This document shows positions 6,239 through 16,442 of a DNA stretch of 38,662 bases, in pieces; the first letter of the stretch is position 1, and each line of letters starts with the position of its first letter. The position numbers and the translations under genes were made by a program. Origin of the DNA: Burkholderiaceae bacterium (GTDB lineage: Bacteria > Pseudomonadota > Gammaproteobacteria > Burkholderiales > WYBJ01); contig WYBJ01000171.1 of NCBI GenBank assembly GCA_011525945.1, forward strand, positions 1-38,662, given 5' to 3'. Below the pieces are notes generated by a model that had not been told where the DNA came from, searched no databases, and saw nothing but the letters and a program-made list of their open reading frames with translations.

Positions 6239-8436
6239 GCGGGCCTCTCGCCGAAGTGCTTGCGCAAGCGCGCGCCTTGCTCGGGCAAGGGCGCGGCGAG
6301 CCAGCACGCGCGCTGCTCGCGCCGGCCTGCCGCCAGTTCCCCGGCAGTGCCGAAGGATGGTTTCTGCTCGGCGCGGCCGAACATCTGTGCGGGCGGCTCG
6401 AAGAGGCATTGACGGCGTTCGATCGCGCGGCCGGGGCCGATGCCCGCCACGTACAGGCCGTCAACGCGCGCGCATCCATCCTGAATGTCCTCGGTCGTAC
6501 CGACGAAGCGCTGGCGGAATTTGCGCGCGCGCGTGCGCTCGATCCGGGCGATGCCCGCATCGCCGTCAACAGCGCAATCGCGCTCGAGCAGGCCGGCAGG
6601 TTTGCCGACGCGTTGCAGCACTATGACAGCGCTATCGCCATCGATGCGTCCTGCTTCCCCGCCCTGCTCAATCGCAGCGCCCTGAGGTTGCAGCTCGGTC
6701 TGCCGGAGGATGCGCTGGCGGACGCCGAGCGCGCGATCGCGGCGAATCCCGGCAGCTGCGAAGGCCACTTCAATCGTGCCCAGGCGCTCGCTGCCGCCGA
6801 CCGCTACGAGCAGGCGCTCGCCGCGTGTCGCACGGTGCTCGAGCGTGAACCGCTACACGTCGGCGCTCACGTGTGTCGGGCGCTTGTGCTTGCCTGCCTG
6901 GGCCAGATTGCGGAAGCGCGCGCGGGCCTCGCGCTGGCGCGCTCGCTCGATCCGGCGCTCTTCCGTGCCATCGTACGCTCGGCATACCGGACGCGGCCGC
7001 GTCCGCCCGGCATAGCGGACGACGCCGACGATGAGATGCCCGATCCGCGTGTCGTATACCTCGTGCGCGGCGTCGACCGGCTGGCGCGCTGCGACTGGCG
7101 CGGGCGCGAACGATTCCTGGCACGTTTCGAGCAAATCGTGCGTGCCGGTGTTGCGAGCGGCGATCCGGTGTGCGAGCGATCGTTGCCGTTTTCGAGCCTC
7201 TTCCTGCCGCTCGCGCCGGATGTCGCCCGCGCGCTCGTGAACGCGCTCGCCCGCTCGATTGCGACGAGCACAGCTCGTATGCCGGCGCGCGGCGCAACCC
7301 GCGAGCCCGGGGCGCCGCTGCGTGTCGGCTTCCTTTCGGCCGCATTCCGGCGCCATCCGAGCACGTTCCTGAACGCGCCTATCCTGCATTCGTTCGACCG
7401 CGCACGTGTTCGCAGCTTCGGCTATGTCCTCAACCCCCCCGACACGAGCGGCGAAGCGCGGTGGTTGGCGCAAGGATTCGACGCCTTGCGCACAGCCTAT
7501 GCGCTCGACGACGCGCAACTCGCACGCCTTATCCGCGACGATCGCATCGATATCCTGGTGGACGAATCGCACGCCTTCGACTGGTCGCGCCCGCAGGTGC
7601 TGGCGATGCGTCCGGCGCCCATCAACGTGTGTTACCTCGGGGGACTGGTGGGCTCGGGGGGCGACTGGTTCGACTACCGCATCGTCGACGCCAGCGCCGC
7701 TGCGCAAGGCGCGTACGCCGAGTTCGCGCCCGAATGTCCGGTGCGCTTGTCGCGTTCGCACTGGACGTACGCCACCGGGCCGCTCGTGCCGGCGCCGACG
7801 CCGACCCGGATGCAGGCCGGTCTGCCGGAGCACGCGACGGTGCTGTGCGCATTCAGTGGCGCCTACAAGATCGATCCGGCCATGTTCACGGCGTGGATGC
7901 GAATACTCGCGCGTGCGCCGGCTGCCGTCGTGTGGCTTCTGGGCGATGCGATCGTCGAGCGCAATCTGCGTGCACATGCGTCGGCGTGCGGCATCGATGC
8001 GTCTCGGCTCGTGTTCGCTCGCAGGACCGCTCTGGAAGAGCATCTCGCCCGCCTGCGGATCGCCGATCTGCTTCTCGATACCTTGCCGTGCAACGCGCAC
8101 ACGACCGCGCTCGAGGCCCTGTACTGCGGGGTGCCGGTGCTGACGCTTGCCGGCGATACGGCAGCCGGACGCGTGGGAGCGAGCCTCGTGCGCGCCGCCG
8201 GGCTGCCCGGGCTCGTCGCCGAGAACCTCGCCGACTACGAGATGCGCGCGGCTGCGTTGGCGGCCGATCCGGGGGCGCTGCGCGCACTCAAGGTCCATCT
8301 GTTGGCCGGGCGCGCTTCGTGTCCACTATGGGACGCGGCCGATCTCGCGCGCTGCCTTGAGCGGGCCTTTGAGATGATGTGGGCGCGCCACGAAGCCGGC
8401 CTGCCGCCGGCTGCGCTCGACGTGCCGGCTGCGTGA
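6235..8436 (+). CDS. TPR-containing GT41 glycosyltransferase (SPINDLY/O-GlcNAc transferase family)
   Basis: A 733-residue cytoplasmic glycosyltransferase. About six TPRs occupy residues 1-240 (AEGWFLLGAAEHLCGRLEEA and similar). The GT41 catalytic half starts near 360: RVGFLSAAFRRHPS carries His374 in the position of the conserved GxxSxDFxxHP motif; AYKIDP contains Lys545, matching the UDP-binding lysine of human OGT; CNAHTTALEALYCGVPV (His622, Thr623, Thr624) matches the OGT segment that contacts the nucleotide sugar. Family members transfer GlcNAc, fucose or hexose to Ser/Thr or Asn of proteins. Donor and acceptor are unknown here. I chose ATG 6235 because it is coupled to the small ORF before it; ATG 6160 (overlapping the ligase) and ATG 6196 are alternatives. 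Placement next to a secreted Ser/Thr-rich protein suggests, but does not show, that this protein is the acceptor. Confidence 0.8.
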   Translation: MSGPLAEVLAQARALLGQGRGEPARALLAPACRQFPGSAEGWFLLGAAEHLCGRLEEALTAFDRAAGADARHVQAVNARASILNVLGRTDEALAEFARARALDPGDARIAVNSAIALEQAGRFADALQHYDSAIAIDASCFPALLNRSALRLQLGLPEDALADAERAIAANPGSCEGHFNRAQALAAADRYEQALAACRTVLEREPLHVGAHVCRALVLACLGQIAEARAGLALARSLDPALFRAIVRSAYRTRPRPPGIADDADDEMPDPRVVYLVRGVDRLARCDWRGRERFLARFEQIVRAGVASGDPVCERSLPFSSLFLPLAPDVARALVNALARSIATSTARMPARGATREPGAPLRVGFLSAAFRRHPSTFLNAPILHSFDRARVRSFGYVLNPPDTSGEARWLAQGFDALRTAYALDDAQLARLIRDDRIDILVDESHAFDWSRPQVLAMRPAPINVCYLGGLVGSGGDWFDYRIVDASAAAQGAYAEFAPECPVRLSRSHWTYATGPLVPAPTPTRMQAGLPEHATVLCAFSGAYKIDPAMFTAWMRILARAPAAVVWLLGDAIVERNLRAHASACGIDASRLVFARRTALEEHLARLRIADLLLDTLPCNAHTTALEALYCGVPVLTLAGDTAAGRVGASLVRAAGLPGLVAENLADYEMRAAALAADPGALRALKVHLLAGRASCPLWDAADLARCLERAFEMMWARHEAGLPPAALDVPAA

Positions 8437-8486
8437 CGCGCCCGCGGGGGTCTTGCCGATTGCGGGCTGGATCCGAAGGACAGCGG

Positions 8487-9149
8487 TCAACGCGGCGGAT
8501 GCGCCTTCATCCATTCCTGCGCACGCGCGCGCGCTTCGCTGCGCTGTTGCGCGGACGCCTTGTCGCCGATCGTCTGCAAGGCTTGTTGCGCGCCCTCTTC
8601 GCCGTTCTCGGCCGCGATGGTGAGCCAGGTGAGGCCGGCCTCGACGTCGCGCGCGACTCCCTTGCCGTCGAAATACATCAAGCCGACGATGCGCTGCGCC
8701 GCCACGTGGCCGCCTTCGGCGGCGCGCCGAAACCAGTGCAGGGCCTGCGGCAGGTCGCGTGCGACCCCTTGCCCCTGCAAGTAGATCATGCCGAGATTGT
8801 GCTGCGCGCCTGGATCGTTCTGCGCGGCCGCAAGGCTCCACCACCGCCGCGCCTCGGCCAGATTCGGTGCGACCCCCCAGCCGCGCGCATACATGAGCCC
8901 CAGCGTGGTCTGGGCGCCGGCCTCGCCGCGCGCGGCCAACTTGCGATACCAGTGGGCGGCCGCGGTGAAATCCTGCGCGACGCCCCCGCGGCCGAGGTAG
9001 TACGATTCTGCGAGCGAGCGCATCGCGCGCACCTCGCCCGCTTCGGCGCGCGCGCGCAGCGCCTCGGCGCCGACCGTCTCCTGCGCCGCCGGCGCGTGGC
9101 AGTGCAGGGCGAGCGCAGCGAGCAGCGCGGCAGCCGGCAAGCTTCTCAC
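8487..9149 (-). CDS. Sel1-repeat protein, exported
   Basis: A 220-residue protein with an N-terminal signal peptide (VRSLPAAALLAALALH, cleaved after APA) and four Sel1-like repeats of about 36 residues, such as AQHNLGMIYLQGQGVARDL and VGLMYFDGKGVARDVEAG. Sel1 repeats form alpha-helical solenoids that mediate protein contacts, usually in the periplasm. The GTG start at 9149-9147 overlaps the folA stop as GTGA and has GGAG eight bases upstream, so translation is probably coupled to folA. The last quarter is charged and Gln/Ala-rich. The partner is unknown. Confidence 0.75.
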   Translation of the reverse strand: MRSLPAAALLAALALHCHAPAAQETVGAEALRARAEAGEVRAMRSLAESYYLGRGGVAQDFTAAAHWYRKLAARGEAGAQTTLGLMYARGWGVAPNLAEARRWWSLAAAQNDPGAQHNLGMIYLQGQGVARDLPQALHWFRRAAEGGHVAAQRIVGLMYFDGKGVARDVEAGLTWLTIAAENGEEGAQQALQTIGDKASAQQRSEARARAQEWMKAHPPR

Positions 9150-9667
9150 GCGACGCTCTCCGCGCGGCCGACGCGCTCGTAGGTTTCGAGTCGCCACGCA
9201 AGTGCGCTGGTTGCATCCGGCGGATGCGCTTCGCACTGCACGCACCGCCATACGGCGGGATCGATTTCGGGCATATGGGTGTCGCCCTCGATCTCGATCT
9301 CGACCGTGGTGAGATAGATGCGTTGCGCGAGCGACAATGCCAGGCGGAAAATCTCCGCGCCGCCGACGACGAAAATCTGGTCGTCGTGGGCGGCAAGGCG
9401 AAGCGCATGCGGCAGCGAGGCGGCGGTGAGCGCCCCGTCGACACGCAAACCCGGATTGCGCGTCACGATGATGGTGGTACGTCCGGGAAGCAGGCGGCCG
9501 ATCGACTCCCAAGTCCTGCGTCCCATGACGATGTGATGGCCCATCGTGAGCGCTCTGAAACGTGCGAGCTCGGCCGGGATGCGCCACGGGATGGCATTGT
9601 CGCGGCCGATGACGCGGTTGCGGCTCATCGCCGCGATCAATGAGACGCACGCACTTGCCGCTGCCAT
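9146..9667 (-). CDS. folA: Dihydrofolate reductase
   Basis: A 173-residue DHFR that reduces dihydrofolate to tetrahydrofolate with NADPH. Near the N-terminus are SLIAAMSRNRVIGRDNAIPW (Met20-loop region) and the FRALTMG segment. MGRRTWESIGRLLPGR is the NADPH-binding Gly/Arg/Thr motif, and IFVVGGAEIF is the second Gly-Gly motif. Length is usual for the family. GAGG lies about eight bases before the ATG. It lies 12 bases downstream of thyA on the same strand; thymidylate synthase makes the dihydrofolate that this enzyme recycles, so the pair forms a functional operon. Confidence 0.95.
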   Translation of the reverse strand: MAAASACVSLIAAMSRNRVIGRDNAIPWRIPAELARFRALTMGHHIVMGRRTWESIGRLLPGRTTIIVTRNPGLRVDGALTAASLPHALRLAAHDDQIFVVGGAEIFRLALSLAQRIYLTTVEIEIEGDTHMPEIDPAVWRCVQCEAHPPDATSALAWRLETYERVGRAESVA

Positions 9668-9679
9668 CGAGCACCCTCG

Positions 9680-10510
9680 TCAGACGGCTACCGGCGCCCT
9701 GATGGCCGGATGCGGATCGTAGCCGACGAGCTCGAAATCCTGATAGCGGAATGCGAATAGGTCGTCGACCGCGGGATTGAGCCGCATCTGCGGCAGCGCC
9801 CGCGGTGCGCGCGCAAGCTGCTCGCGCGCCTGTTCGAGATGATTCAGGTACAGATGCGTATCACCGAAGGTGTGGACGAACTCGCCTGGCCGCAACCGAC
9901 ACACCTGTGCGAGCATCAGCGTGAGCAGCGCGTACGAGGCGATGTTGAACGGCACACCCAGGAAAAGGTCGGCGCTGCGCTGATAGAGCTGGCACGACAG
10001 GCGGCCGTCGGCCACGTAGAACTGGAATAGCGCGTGGCATGGCATCAACGCCATTCGCGGCAGATCGGCCACGTTCCAGGCCGAGACCAGCATGCGGCGC
10101 GAATCCGGGTTGGTCCGGAGCTGCGCCAACACCTGTGCGATCTGATCGATGTGGCGCCCATCGGCTGCGGGCCAGGAGCGCCACTGCTGACCGTAGATCG
10201 GACCGAGCTCGCCGCGCTCGTCGGCCCATTCGTCCCAGATGGTGACGCCGTGTTGCTTGAGATACGCGATGTTGGTGTCGCCTCGCAGGAACCAGAGCAG
10301 CTCATGCACGATCGACTTCAGGTGCACGCGCTTGGTCGTGAGCAGCGGAAAGCCGCGCGCCAGGTCGAAGCGCAGTTGCGCGCCGAACACACTCAGAGTG
10401 CCGGTGCCGGTGCGGTCGCTCTTGCGGTTGCCGCACTCCAGCACGTGGCGCATCAGGTCGAGGTATTCGCGCATCAATTCCAGCCCGTACGGATCTTGCA
10501 CGTCGATCAT
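9680..10510 (-). CDS. thyA: Thymidylate synthase
   Basis: Converts dUMP to dTMP using methylenetetrahydrofolate. From [13 protein letters not shown] onward the sequence aligns end to end by eye with the 264-residue E. coli enzyme: [32 protein letters not shown], the catalytic cysteine in [14 protein letters not shown] (about residue 158), [20 protein letters not shown] and the C-terminal [14 protein letters not shown]. Two starts are possible: ATG at 10510 (276 residues, used here) or ATG at 10474 (264 residues, matching the usual length). Neither has a strong ribosome-binding site. Confidence 0.95.
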   Translation of the reverse strand: MIDVQDPYGLELMREYLDLMRHVLECGNRKSDRTGTGTLSVFGAQLRFDLARGFPLLTTKRVHLKSIVHELLWFLRGDTNIAYLKQHGVTIWDEWADERGELGPIYGQQWRSWPAADGRHIDQIAQVLAQLRTNPDSRRMLVSAWNVADLPRMALMPCHALFQFYVADGRLSCQLYQRSADLFLGVPFNIASYALLTLMLAQVCRLRPGEFVHTFGDTHLYLNHLEQAREQLARAPRALPQMRLNPAVDDLFAFRYQDFELVGYDPHPAIRAPVAV

Positions 10511-10551
10511 CGAATCTACCGCACGCGCCCGCCGCTGGCCGCAATACGCGA

Positions 10552-10580
10552 CCGGAGCGCGTGCTCGCGCATGTTAAACT
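10552..10580 (+). promoter_or_regulatory. Weak extended -10 element ahead of aroC, in the thyA/aroC divergent region
   Basis: TG-T-TAAACT at 10572-10580 resembles an extended -10 box (4 of 6 in the hexamer). The expected -35 position (10552-10557, CCGGAG) is poor. On the other strand the same bases read TAACAT, so a -10 for thyA could overlap it. A start point near 10587 would leave about 26 bases before the aroC ATG. Confidence 0.3.
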
Positions 10581-10612
10581 GCCTCGCCACTTCCAGCGAG
10601 TGCCACGAGCGC

Positions 10613-11776
10613 ATGTCCGGCAATACACTCGGGCGTCTTTTCTGCGTCACCTCCTTCGGTGAAAGCCACGGTCCGGCGATCGGATGCGTCGTCGACGGCT
10701 GCCCGCCGGGCATGGCGTTGGGCGCCGAAGACATTCAACACGAGCTCGACCGGCGCAAGCCCGGCACGTCACGTCACGTGACACAACGGCGCGAGGACGA
10801 CTGCGTCGAGATTCTCTCGGGGGTGTTCGAAGGCCGCACCACCGGTACGCCGATCGGACTTCTCATCCGCAACGTCGACGCGCGCAGCCGCGACTACAGC
10901 AAGATCGCCGAGCTGTTCCGGCCCGGCCACGCCGACTATACCTACTGGCAGAAGTACGGCATCCGCGACTATCGCGGCGGCGGCCGACAATCGGCGCGCG
11001 AGACCGCGGTTCGGGTGGCGGCCGGCGCGATCGCGAAGAAGTGGTTGCGCGAACGCCACGGCATCGTCGTACGCGGCTACCTGGCGGCGCTGGGCCCGAA
11101 CGTGGTTCCGTTCAAGGACTGGGACGCGGTTCAGCGCAATCCGTTCTTCGTCGCCGATGCCACCGTCGTGGCCGAGCTGGAAGCATTCATGGATCGGCTG
11201 CGCAAGTCGGGCGATTCGTGCGGTGCGCGCGTGAACGTGATCGCACACAACGTGCCGGTGGGCTGGGGCGAGCCGGTGTACGACAAGCTCGATGCCGACA
11301 TCGCCTATAACATGATGAGCATCAACGCCGTCAAGGGTGTGGAGATCGGCGCAGGCTTTGCCGCGGTGACGCAGAAGGGCACCGAGCACTCGGACGAGAT
11401 GGCGCCCGAGGGTTTTCTCTCCAACAATGCGGGCGGCATCGTCGGCGGCATTTCGACCGGGCAGGATGTCGTGGTCAGCATCGCGATCAAGCCGACCTCG
11501 AGCATTCGGCTCGCACGCCGCACGATCGACAAACAGGGTGCTGCGGCGAGCATCGAAACCCACGGGCGGCACGATCCATGTGTGGGCATTCGCGCGACAC
11601 CCATCGCCGAAGCGATGCTCGCCCTCACGCTCATGGACCATGCGTTGCGTCAGCGCGCTCAGAACGCCGATGTCGAATGCGCCACGCCGCGTATCGCAGG
11701 TCTTGCGCCGGACGCGGTGATCGCGAAGTTGCGCGCGGCCGAGCGGGTGGAGAACCCGGAGCCCGACGAAGCCTGA
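10613..11776 (+). CDS. aroC: Chorismate synthase
   Basis: A 387-residue enzyme for the last step of the shikimate pathway (EPSP to chorismate, needing reduced FMN). Signature segments: [20 protein letters not shown] at the N-terminus with the conserved [39 protein letters not shown], binding FMN and phosphate; [15 protein letters not shown]; and [18 protein letters not shown] near the C-terminus. The frame is open far upstream, but homology begins at ATG 10613, where the family normally starts, so upstream starts inside antisense thyA were ignored. The ribosome-binding site is weak. It is transcribed divergently from thyA. Confidence 0.95.
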   Translation: MSGNTLGRLFCVTSFGESHGPAIGCVVDGCPPGMALGAEDIQHELDRRKPGTSRHVTQRREDDCVEILSGVFEGRTTGTPIGLLIRNVDARSRDYSKIAELFRPGHADYTYWQKYGIRDYRGGGRQSARETAVRVAAGAIAKKWLRERHGIVVRGYLAALGPNVVPFKDWDAVQRNPFFVADATVVAELEAFMDRLRKSGDSCGARVNVIAHNVPVGWGEPVYDKLDADIAYNMMSINAVKGVEIGAGFAAVTQKGTEHSDEMAPEGFLSNNAGGIVGGISTGQDVVVSIAIKPTSSIRLARRTIDKQGAAASIETHGRHDPCVGIRATPIAEAMLALTLMDHALRQRAQNADVECATPRIAGLAPDAVIAKLRAAERVENPEPDEA

Positions 11777-11918
11777 CGCGGCTCCTTGCCGCCGTGCCTT
11801 TAGCCCCGTCCCGTATCGGCCGATCGCCGGGTTCTATTTTTCCATTCGCCATCGACTTCGGGCAGGACGTGGCGTGCGGCCATTGTCGTGCTCGCACGTT
11901 CGGGCTGCGGGTAAGTTG

Positions 11919-11927
11919 TGCCATAAT
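11919..11927 (+). promoter_or_regulatory. Extended -10 promoter for leuC
   Basis: TG-C-CATAAT is an extended -10 motif with 5 of 6 hexamer matches. There is no good -35 (TTCGGG at 17-base spacing), which is acceptable for extended -10 promoters. The predicted start is near 11934, about 24 bases before the leuC ATG. There is no room for a leucine attenuator peptide. Confidence 0.45.
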
Positions 11928-11957
11928 TTCCAGCTTTCACCCGCGCCGACAATTGCC

Positions 11958-13376
11958 ATGAGCGCCAAGACACTGTACGACAAATTGTGGGAGAGCCATC
12001 TCGTCCGACAGGACGCCAATGGAACGGCCCTCATCTATATCGACCGTCACCTCGTGCACGAAGTGACCAGTCCGCAAGCGTACGAGGGCCTGAAGCTCGC
12101 CGGGCGCAAGGTCTGGCGGGTCGGATCGGTGGTTGCAACGGCCGATCACAATACCCCGACGCGCGACTGGGACAAGGGTCTTGACGGGATGCGCGACCAA
12201 ATCGCCAAGTTGCAAGTCGTCACCCTGGACGAGAACATCAAGGCGCATGGCGCGAAAGCGTATTACCCCTTCCTCGACCGGCAGCAGGGCATCGTGCACG
12301 TGATCGGGCCCGAGCTGGGGGCATCGCTGCCCGGCATGACCATCGTCTGCGGCGATTCGCACACGAGCACGCACGGCGCGCTGGGGTGCCTTGCGTTCGG
12401 CATCGGCACGAGCGAGGTCGAACATGTGCTCGCGACCCAATGCCTGGTCGCAAAGAAGACCAAGTCGCTGCTGATCAGGGTCGAAGGCGAGACCGGCCCG
12501 GGAGTCACGGCGAAGGATATCGTGCTCGCCGTCATTGGCCGCATCGGCAGCGCCGGCGGCACGGGCTATTCGATCGAGTTTGGCGGCTCGGCGATCCGCG
12601 CGCTCAGCATGGAAGGGCGCATGACGGTGTGCAATATGTCGATCGAGGCGGGCGCACGCGCCGGCATGGTCGCCGTCGACGACAAGACGATTGAATACGT
12701 ACGCGGCCGGCCATTCGCACCCAAAGGGGCGCAGTGGGACGAGGCTGTTGCTTACTGGCGTACGCTCAAGAGCGATCCGGATGCGAAGTTCGACCGGGTG
12801 GTCGAGATCGATGCCGGGTCGATACAGCCGCAGGTCACCTGGGGCACCAATCCGCAGATGGTCGCACCGGTCGACGGCAAAGTGCCCGATCCAGCGCAGG
12901 AGCGCGATCCCATCCAGCGCGAATGGATGGAGCGCGCGCTCAAATACATGGGGCTTGCGCCAAACACGCCGATCGTCGAGATCGCCATCGACAAGGTCTT
13001 CATCGGCTCGTGCACCAACTCGCGCATCGAGGATCTACGTGCGGCGGCGGCGGTGGTGCGCGGGCGTAAGGTGGCACGCAGCGTGAAACTCGCCCTGGTG
13101 GTGCCTGGCTCGGGCCCGGTCAAACGTCAGGCGGAAGCCGAAGGTCTGGATAAGGTCTTCATCGAGGCCGGTTTCGAATGGCGCGAACCCGGCTGCTCGA
13201 TGTGCCTGGGCATGAACGAGGACCAGATCTCCGCCGGCGAGCGCTGCGCGTCGACCTCGAATCGCAATTTCGAAGGTCGCCAGGGCGCGGGCGGACGCAC
13301 CCACCTGGTCAGTCCCGCCATGGCGGCTGCGGCTGCGGTCAGCGGGCACTTCGTCGACGTACGCACGTTGCAATAG
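11958..13376 (+). CDS. leuC: 3-isopropylmalate dehydratase large subunit
   Basis: A 472-residue aconitase-family subunit that, with LeuD, isomerises 2- to 3-isopropylmalate in leucine synthesis. The three [4Fe-4S] ligands are visible: Cys352 in [12 protein letters not shown] and Cys413/Cys416 in CSMCLGMN, matching Cys347/407/410 of the E. coli protein. [20 protein letters not shown] is the substrate/cluster loop. The start [14 protein letters not shown] is the usual N-terminus; longer in-frame starts run into the promoter. It precedes leuD by eight bases. Confidence 0.96.
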   Translation: MSAKTLYDKLWESHLVRQDANGTALIYIDRHLVHEVTSPQAYEGLKLAGRKVWRVGSVVATADHNTPTRDWDKGLDGMRDQIAKLQVVTLDENIKAHGAKAYYPFLDRQQGIVHVIGPELGASLPGMTIVCGDSHTSTHGALGCLAFGIGTSEVEHVLATQCLVAKKTKSLLIRVEGETGPGVTAKDIVLAVIGRIGSAGGTGYSIEFGGSAIRALSMEGRMTVCNMSIEAGARAGMVAVDDKTIEYVRGRPFAPKGAQWDEAVAYWRTLKSDPDAKFDRVVEIDAGSIQPQVTWGTNPQMVAPVDGKVPDPAQERDPIQREWMERALKYMGLAPNTPIVEIAIDKVFIGSCTNSRIEDLRAAAAVVRGRKVARSVKLALVVPGSGPVKRQAEAEGLDKVFIEAGFEWREPGCSMCLGMNEDQISAGERCASTSNRNFEGRQGAGGRTHLVSPAMAAAAAVSGHFVDVRTLQ

Positions 13377-13384
13377 GGGGTCGT

Positions 13385-14023
13385 ATGGACAAGTACCAAT
13401 CGCGCGAGGGGCTCGTGGTGCCCCTCGACCGCGCCAATGTCGACACCGATGCCATCATTCCAAAGCAGTTCCTGAAGGCGATCGGACGCAGCGGCTTTGG
13501 CCCCAACCTGTTCGACGAGTGGCGCTACCTCGATCACGGCGAGCCCGGGATGGACAACGCGAAGCGGCCGCTCAACCCGGATTTCGTCCTCAACCAGCCG
13601 CGCTATCGCGGCGCTCAGGTTCTGATTGCGCGCGCGAACTTCGGTTGCGGATCGTCGCGCGAGCACGCACCGTGGGCGCTGCAGGATTACGGCTTCACCA
13701 CCATCATCGCACCGAGTTTCGCCGATATCTTCTTCAACAACTGCTTCAAGAACGGGCTGCTCGCGATTACGCTGGACGCAAGCCTGGTCGATCAGATCAT
13801 CAAGGACGCGCAGGCTACGCCGAACTATCGGCTCGCCGTCGACCTCGAAAATCAGACGATCACCACGCCCGGGCGCCAGGAGCTGCGCTTCGAGATCGAT
13901 CCGTTTCGCAAACACTGCCTGCTCAACGGGCTGGACGAGATCGGGCTGACCCTCGAGCACGCCGGCGAGATCCGTGCCTTCGAGGCCAAGCACAAGGCGA
14001 CGCAACCGTGGCTGTTCGCGTAA
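13385..14023 (+). CDS. leuD: 3-isopropylmalate dehydratase small subunit
   Basis: A 212-residue swivel-domain partner of LeuC. Diagnostic segments: [14 protein letters not shown] near the N-terminus, [14 protein letters not shown] (substrate-contacting loop) and [23 protein letters not shown] lies directly upstream of ATG 13385, which fixes the start. The length is close to the 201 residues of the E. coli protein. It is tightly packed between leuC and leuB. Confidence 0.96.
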   Translation: MDKYQSREGLVVPLDRANVDTDAIIPKQFLKAIGRSGFGPNLFDEWRYLDHGEPGMDNAKRPLNPDFVLNQPRYRGAQVLIARANFGCGSSREHAPWALQDYGFTTIIAPSFADIFFNNCFKNGLLAITLDASLVDQIIKDAQATPNYRLAVDLENQTITTPGRQELRFEIDPFRKHCLLNGLDEIGLTLEHAGEIRAFEAKHKATQPWLFA

Positions 14024-14045
14024 TGGCGACCCTGGTGCCAACACG

Positions 14046-15110
14046 ATGAAGATTGCGCTCCTTCCCGGCGACGGCATCGGGCCGGAAATCGTCGCCCAGG
14101 CGGTCAAGGTGCTTGCGGCGCTCGACGGCCTGCCGCTGGAGCTCGAGCAGGCGCCGGTCGGGGGCGCGGCGTACGATGCGAGCGGCGATCCGCTCCCGGC
14201 GGCGACCCTCGCGCTCGCACGCAAAGCCGATGCCATTCTGTTCGGCGCGGTCGGAGACTGGAAGTACGACAGCCTGCCGCGGGAGAAGCGACCCGAGCAG
14301 GCGATTCTCGGCCTGCGGCGCGAACTGGAACTGTTCGCCAACCTGCGCCCGGCGCTGCTGTACCCGGAATTGGCGGGCGCGTCTTCGCTACGGCCCGAAG
14401 TGGTGTCGGGACTCGACATCCTGATCCTGCGCGAGCTCACGGGTGACATCTACTTCGGCAAGCCGCGCGGGGTGCGCCGTCTGCCCAGCGGCGAGCGCGA
14501 AGGCTTCGACACCATGACCTACACCGAGGGGGAGATTCGCCGCATCGCTGAGATGGGCTTCGCGCTCGCCCGCAAGCGCGGGCGCAAGCTTTGCTCTGTG
14601 GACAAGGCGAACGTACTGGAGACCAGCCAATTCTGGCGCGACATCGTGATCGATATCGGCAAACGCTTTCCGGACGTCGCGTTGAGCCACATGTATGTCG
14701 ACAATGCCGCCATGCAACTCGTACGCAATCCAAAACAGTTCGACGTGATCGTCACCGGCAATCTGTTCGGCGACATTCTCTCGGACGAGGCGTCGATGCT
14801 CACCGGTTCGATCGGCATGCTGCCGTCGGCATCACTCGATGCGGCCGGAAAAGGACTGTATGAGCCGATTCACGGCTCGGCGCCAGATCTCGCCGGCAAG
14901 AACGCCGCCAACCCGCTCGCCACCATACTTTCGGCGGCGATGATGCTACGCTATACGTTTGATCGGACGGAAGCCGCCGAGTGCATCGAGCGCGCGGTGC
15001 GTACGGTTTTGCAGCAAGGCTATCGCACCGCCGACATTCAGGAGGCCGGTAGCCGCCAGGTCGGCACGACGGAGATGGGCGACGCGGTGGTTGCCGCAAT
15101 GCGCGCGTGA
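14046..15110 (+). CDS. leuB: 3-isopropylmalate dehydrogenase
   Basis: A 354-residue NAD-dependent decarboxylating dehydrogenase that makes 2-oxoisocaproate, the third step of leucine synthesis. [15 protein letters not shown] is the normal N-terminus. [14 protein letters not shown] is the substrate-arginine region. [20 protein letters not shown] is the metal/NAD signature of the isocitrate/isopropylmalate dehydrogenase family, and [14 protein letters not shown] is the NAD-binding loop. It starts 22 bases after leuD. leuA is not in the window, as is common when it is unlinked. Confidence 0.96.
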   Translation: MKIALLPGDGIGPEIVAQAVKVLAALDGLPLELEQAPVGGAAYDASGDPLPAATLALARKADAILFGAVGDWKYDSLPREKRPEQAILGLRRELELFANLRPALLYPELAGASSLRPEVVSGLDILILRELTGDIYFGKPRGVRRLPSGEREGFDTMTYTEGEIRRIAEMGFALARKRGRKLCSVDKANVLETSQFWRDIVIDIGKRFPDVALSHMYVDNAAMQLVRNPKQFDVIVTGNLFGDILSDEASMLTGSIGMLPSASLDAAGKGLYEPIHGSAPDLAGKNAANPLATILSAAMMLRYTFDRTEAAECIERAVRTVLQQGYRTADIQEAGSRQVGTTEMGDAVVAAMRA

Positions 15111-15123
15111 GCTGGCTGTAGGG

Positions 15124-15212
15124 CTGCACGCGTAGATGGTGTGCCGCGCTGCGCGCATACACGAACAAGTCGCTGCGTTGCGCGCGTAGATGGATCGGAG
15201 CGCTGTGCGCCT
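15124..15212. repeat. Imperfect 35-base direct repeat between leuB and asd
   Basis: Copies at 15124-15158 and 15178-15212 are 54 bases apart and agree at about 27 of 35 positions, with a perfect shared core CGCGTAGATGG (15129-15139 and 15183-15193). The 140-base leuB-asd gap otherwise holds GC-rich sequence and no clear promoter or terminator. Confidence 0.5.
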
Positions 15213-15250
15213 GAGGCGCCGGCGCCGGCGTGAAACGGGATAGAACGGCA

Positions 15251-16381
15251 ATGAAAGCGGACGTGGGATTCATCGGCTGGCGCGGCATGGTCGGCTCGGT
15301 GCTGATGCAGCGCATGCGCGAGATGGGCGACTTCGATCGCATCGAGCCCGTATTCTTCAGCACCTCCAACCCCCTGCCGATGAGCCCGGATATCGGCCGT
15401 GAAGTGGCGCCTGTGGCCGATGCCCGCGACCTCGAGCGCCTCCGGGCGCTGCCGGTGCTGGTGTCCTGCCAGGGCGGCGACTACACCAACGAGATCCACC
15501 CCAGGCTGCGAGCAGCCGGCTGGAAGGGCTACTGGATCGATGCGGCTTCGGCACTGCGCATGAAAGCCGATGCGACCATCGTGCTCGATCCGGTCAACCG
15601 GCCGGTCATCGACCAGGCGCTTGCGAGCGGCGGCCGCGACTATATCGGCGGCAACTGCACGGTGAGCCTCATGCTGATGGGGCTTGCGGGGTTGTTCAAA
15701 GCAGACCTGGTGGAATGGGCCACCGCCATGACCTACCAGGCGGCTTCCGGGGCCGGTGCGCAGCACATGCACGAGCTGCTCCAGCAGATGGGCGAGCTGC
15801 ACGAATCGGCGCGCAGCGCGCTCGCGGACCCGGCGGCCAGAATTCTCGACATCGACAAGACCGTGCACGCGGCGATGCGGCGCAGCGACTTCACGCGCCA
15901 GCATTTCGAGCATCCGCTGGCCGGAAGCTTGCTCCCCTGGATCGATAAGGACCTGGGCAACGGGCAGAGCCGCGAGGAGTGGAAAGCGCAGGCGGAAGCG
16001 AACAAGATCCTGGGGCGGAACAATGGTGTGGACAAGCGCGACGACGTGATCCTGGATGGCATTTGTGTGCGCATCGGGGCGATGCGCTGCCACAGCCAGG
16101 CGCTCACCATCAAGCTCAGACGCGACGTTCCGCTAGCCGAGATCGAACACGTCCTTGCCGAGGGCAACGAGTGGGTGAAAGTGGTGCCGAACGAAAAGGC
16201 GGCCACCCTCGCGGCGCTTACGCCCGCGGCTGTCAGCGGCTCGCTCGATATCCCGGTGGGGCGCTTGCGCAAGCTGCCGATGGGCGGCGATTATCTGGCC
16301 GCGTTCACCGTCGGCGATCAACTGCTTTGGGGAGCAGCCGAGCCGCTGCGGCGCATGCTTGGGGTGCTCCACGCTCGATGA
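15251..16381 (+). CDS. asd: Aspartate-semialdehyde dehydrogenase
   Basis: A 376-residue NADPH enzyme that reduces aspartyl phosphate to the semialdehyde, the branch point to lysine, threonine, methionine and diaminopimelate. [18 protein letters not shown] is the nucleotide-binding turn. The catalytic cysteine is Cys136 in [10 protein letters not shown] (Cys135 in E. coli). [16 protein letters not shown] holds the conserved His. ATG 15251 matches the family N-terminus; a GTG at 15230 would add seven residues. It is the classical neighbour of leuB and fimV in betaproteobacteria and gammaproteobacteria. Confidence 0.96.
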   Translation: MKADVGFIGWRGMVGSVLMQRMREMGDFDRIEPVFFSTSNPLPMSPDIGREVAPVADARDLERLRALPVLVSCQGGDYTNEIHPRLRAAGWKGYWIDAASALRMKADATIVLDPVNRPVIDQALASGGRDYIGGNCTVSLMLMGLAGLFKADLVEWATAMTYQAASGAGAQHMHELLQQMGELHESARSALADPAARILDIDKTVHAAMRRSDFTRQHFEHPLAGSLLPWIDKDLGNGQSREEWKAQAEANKILGRNNGVDKRDDVILDGICVRIGAMRCHSQALTIKLRRDVPLAEIEHVLAEGNEWVKVVPNEKAATLAALTPAAVSGSLDIPVGRLRKLPMGGDYLAAFTVGDQLLWGAAEPLRRMLGVLHAR

Positions 16382-16442
16382 GCGCGCGGCGCGTGTTGCA
16401 AACGCGGAATTAAGGGGGGAAAGGGGCGAAACCCGGCGAGCT

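Noticed and set aside
6853..8298. A 481-codon open frame antisense to the GT41 gene
   Set aside because: Composition is Arg/His-rich and no domain is visible, while the opposite strand encodes a clear GT41 domain.
8440..8467. GCCCGC/GCGGGC stem between the convergent GT41 and Sel1 genes
   Set aside because: A 16-base loop and no T- or A-run on either strand.
10034..10612. N-terminal extension of aroC by 193 codons
   Set aside because: It lies antisense to thyA and has no similarity to chorismate synthase; the known N-terminus starts at 10613.
11777..11957. Leucine attenuator or T-box ahead of leuC
   Set aside because: The predicted transcript leader is only about 24 bases and no leucine-rich short frame or hairpin pair is present.
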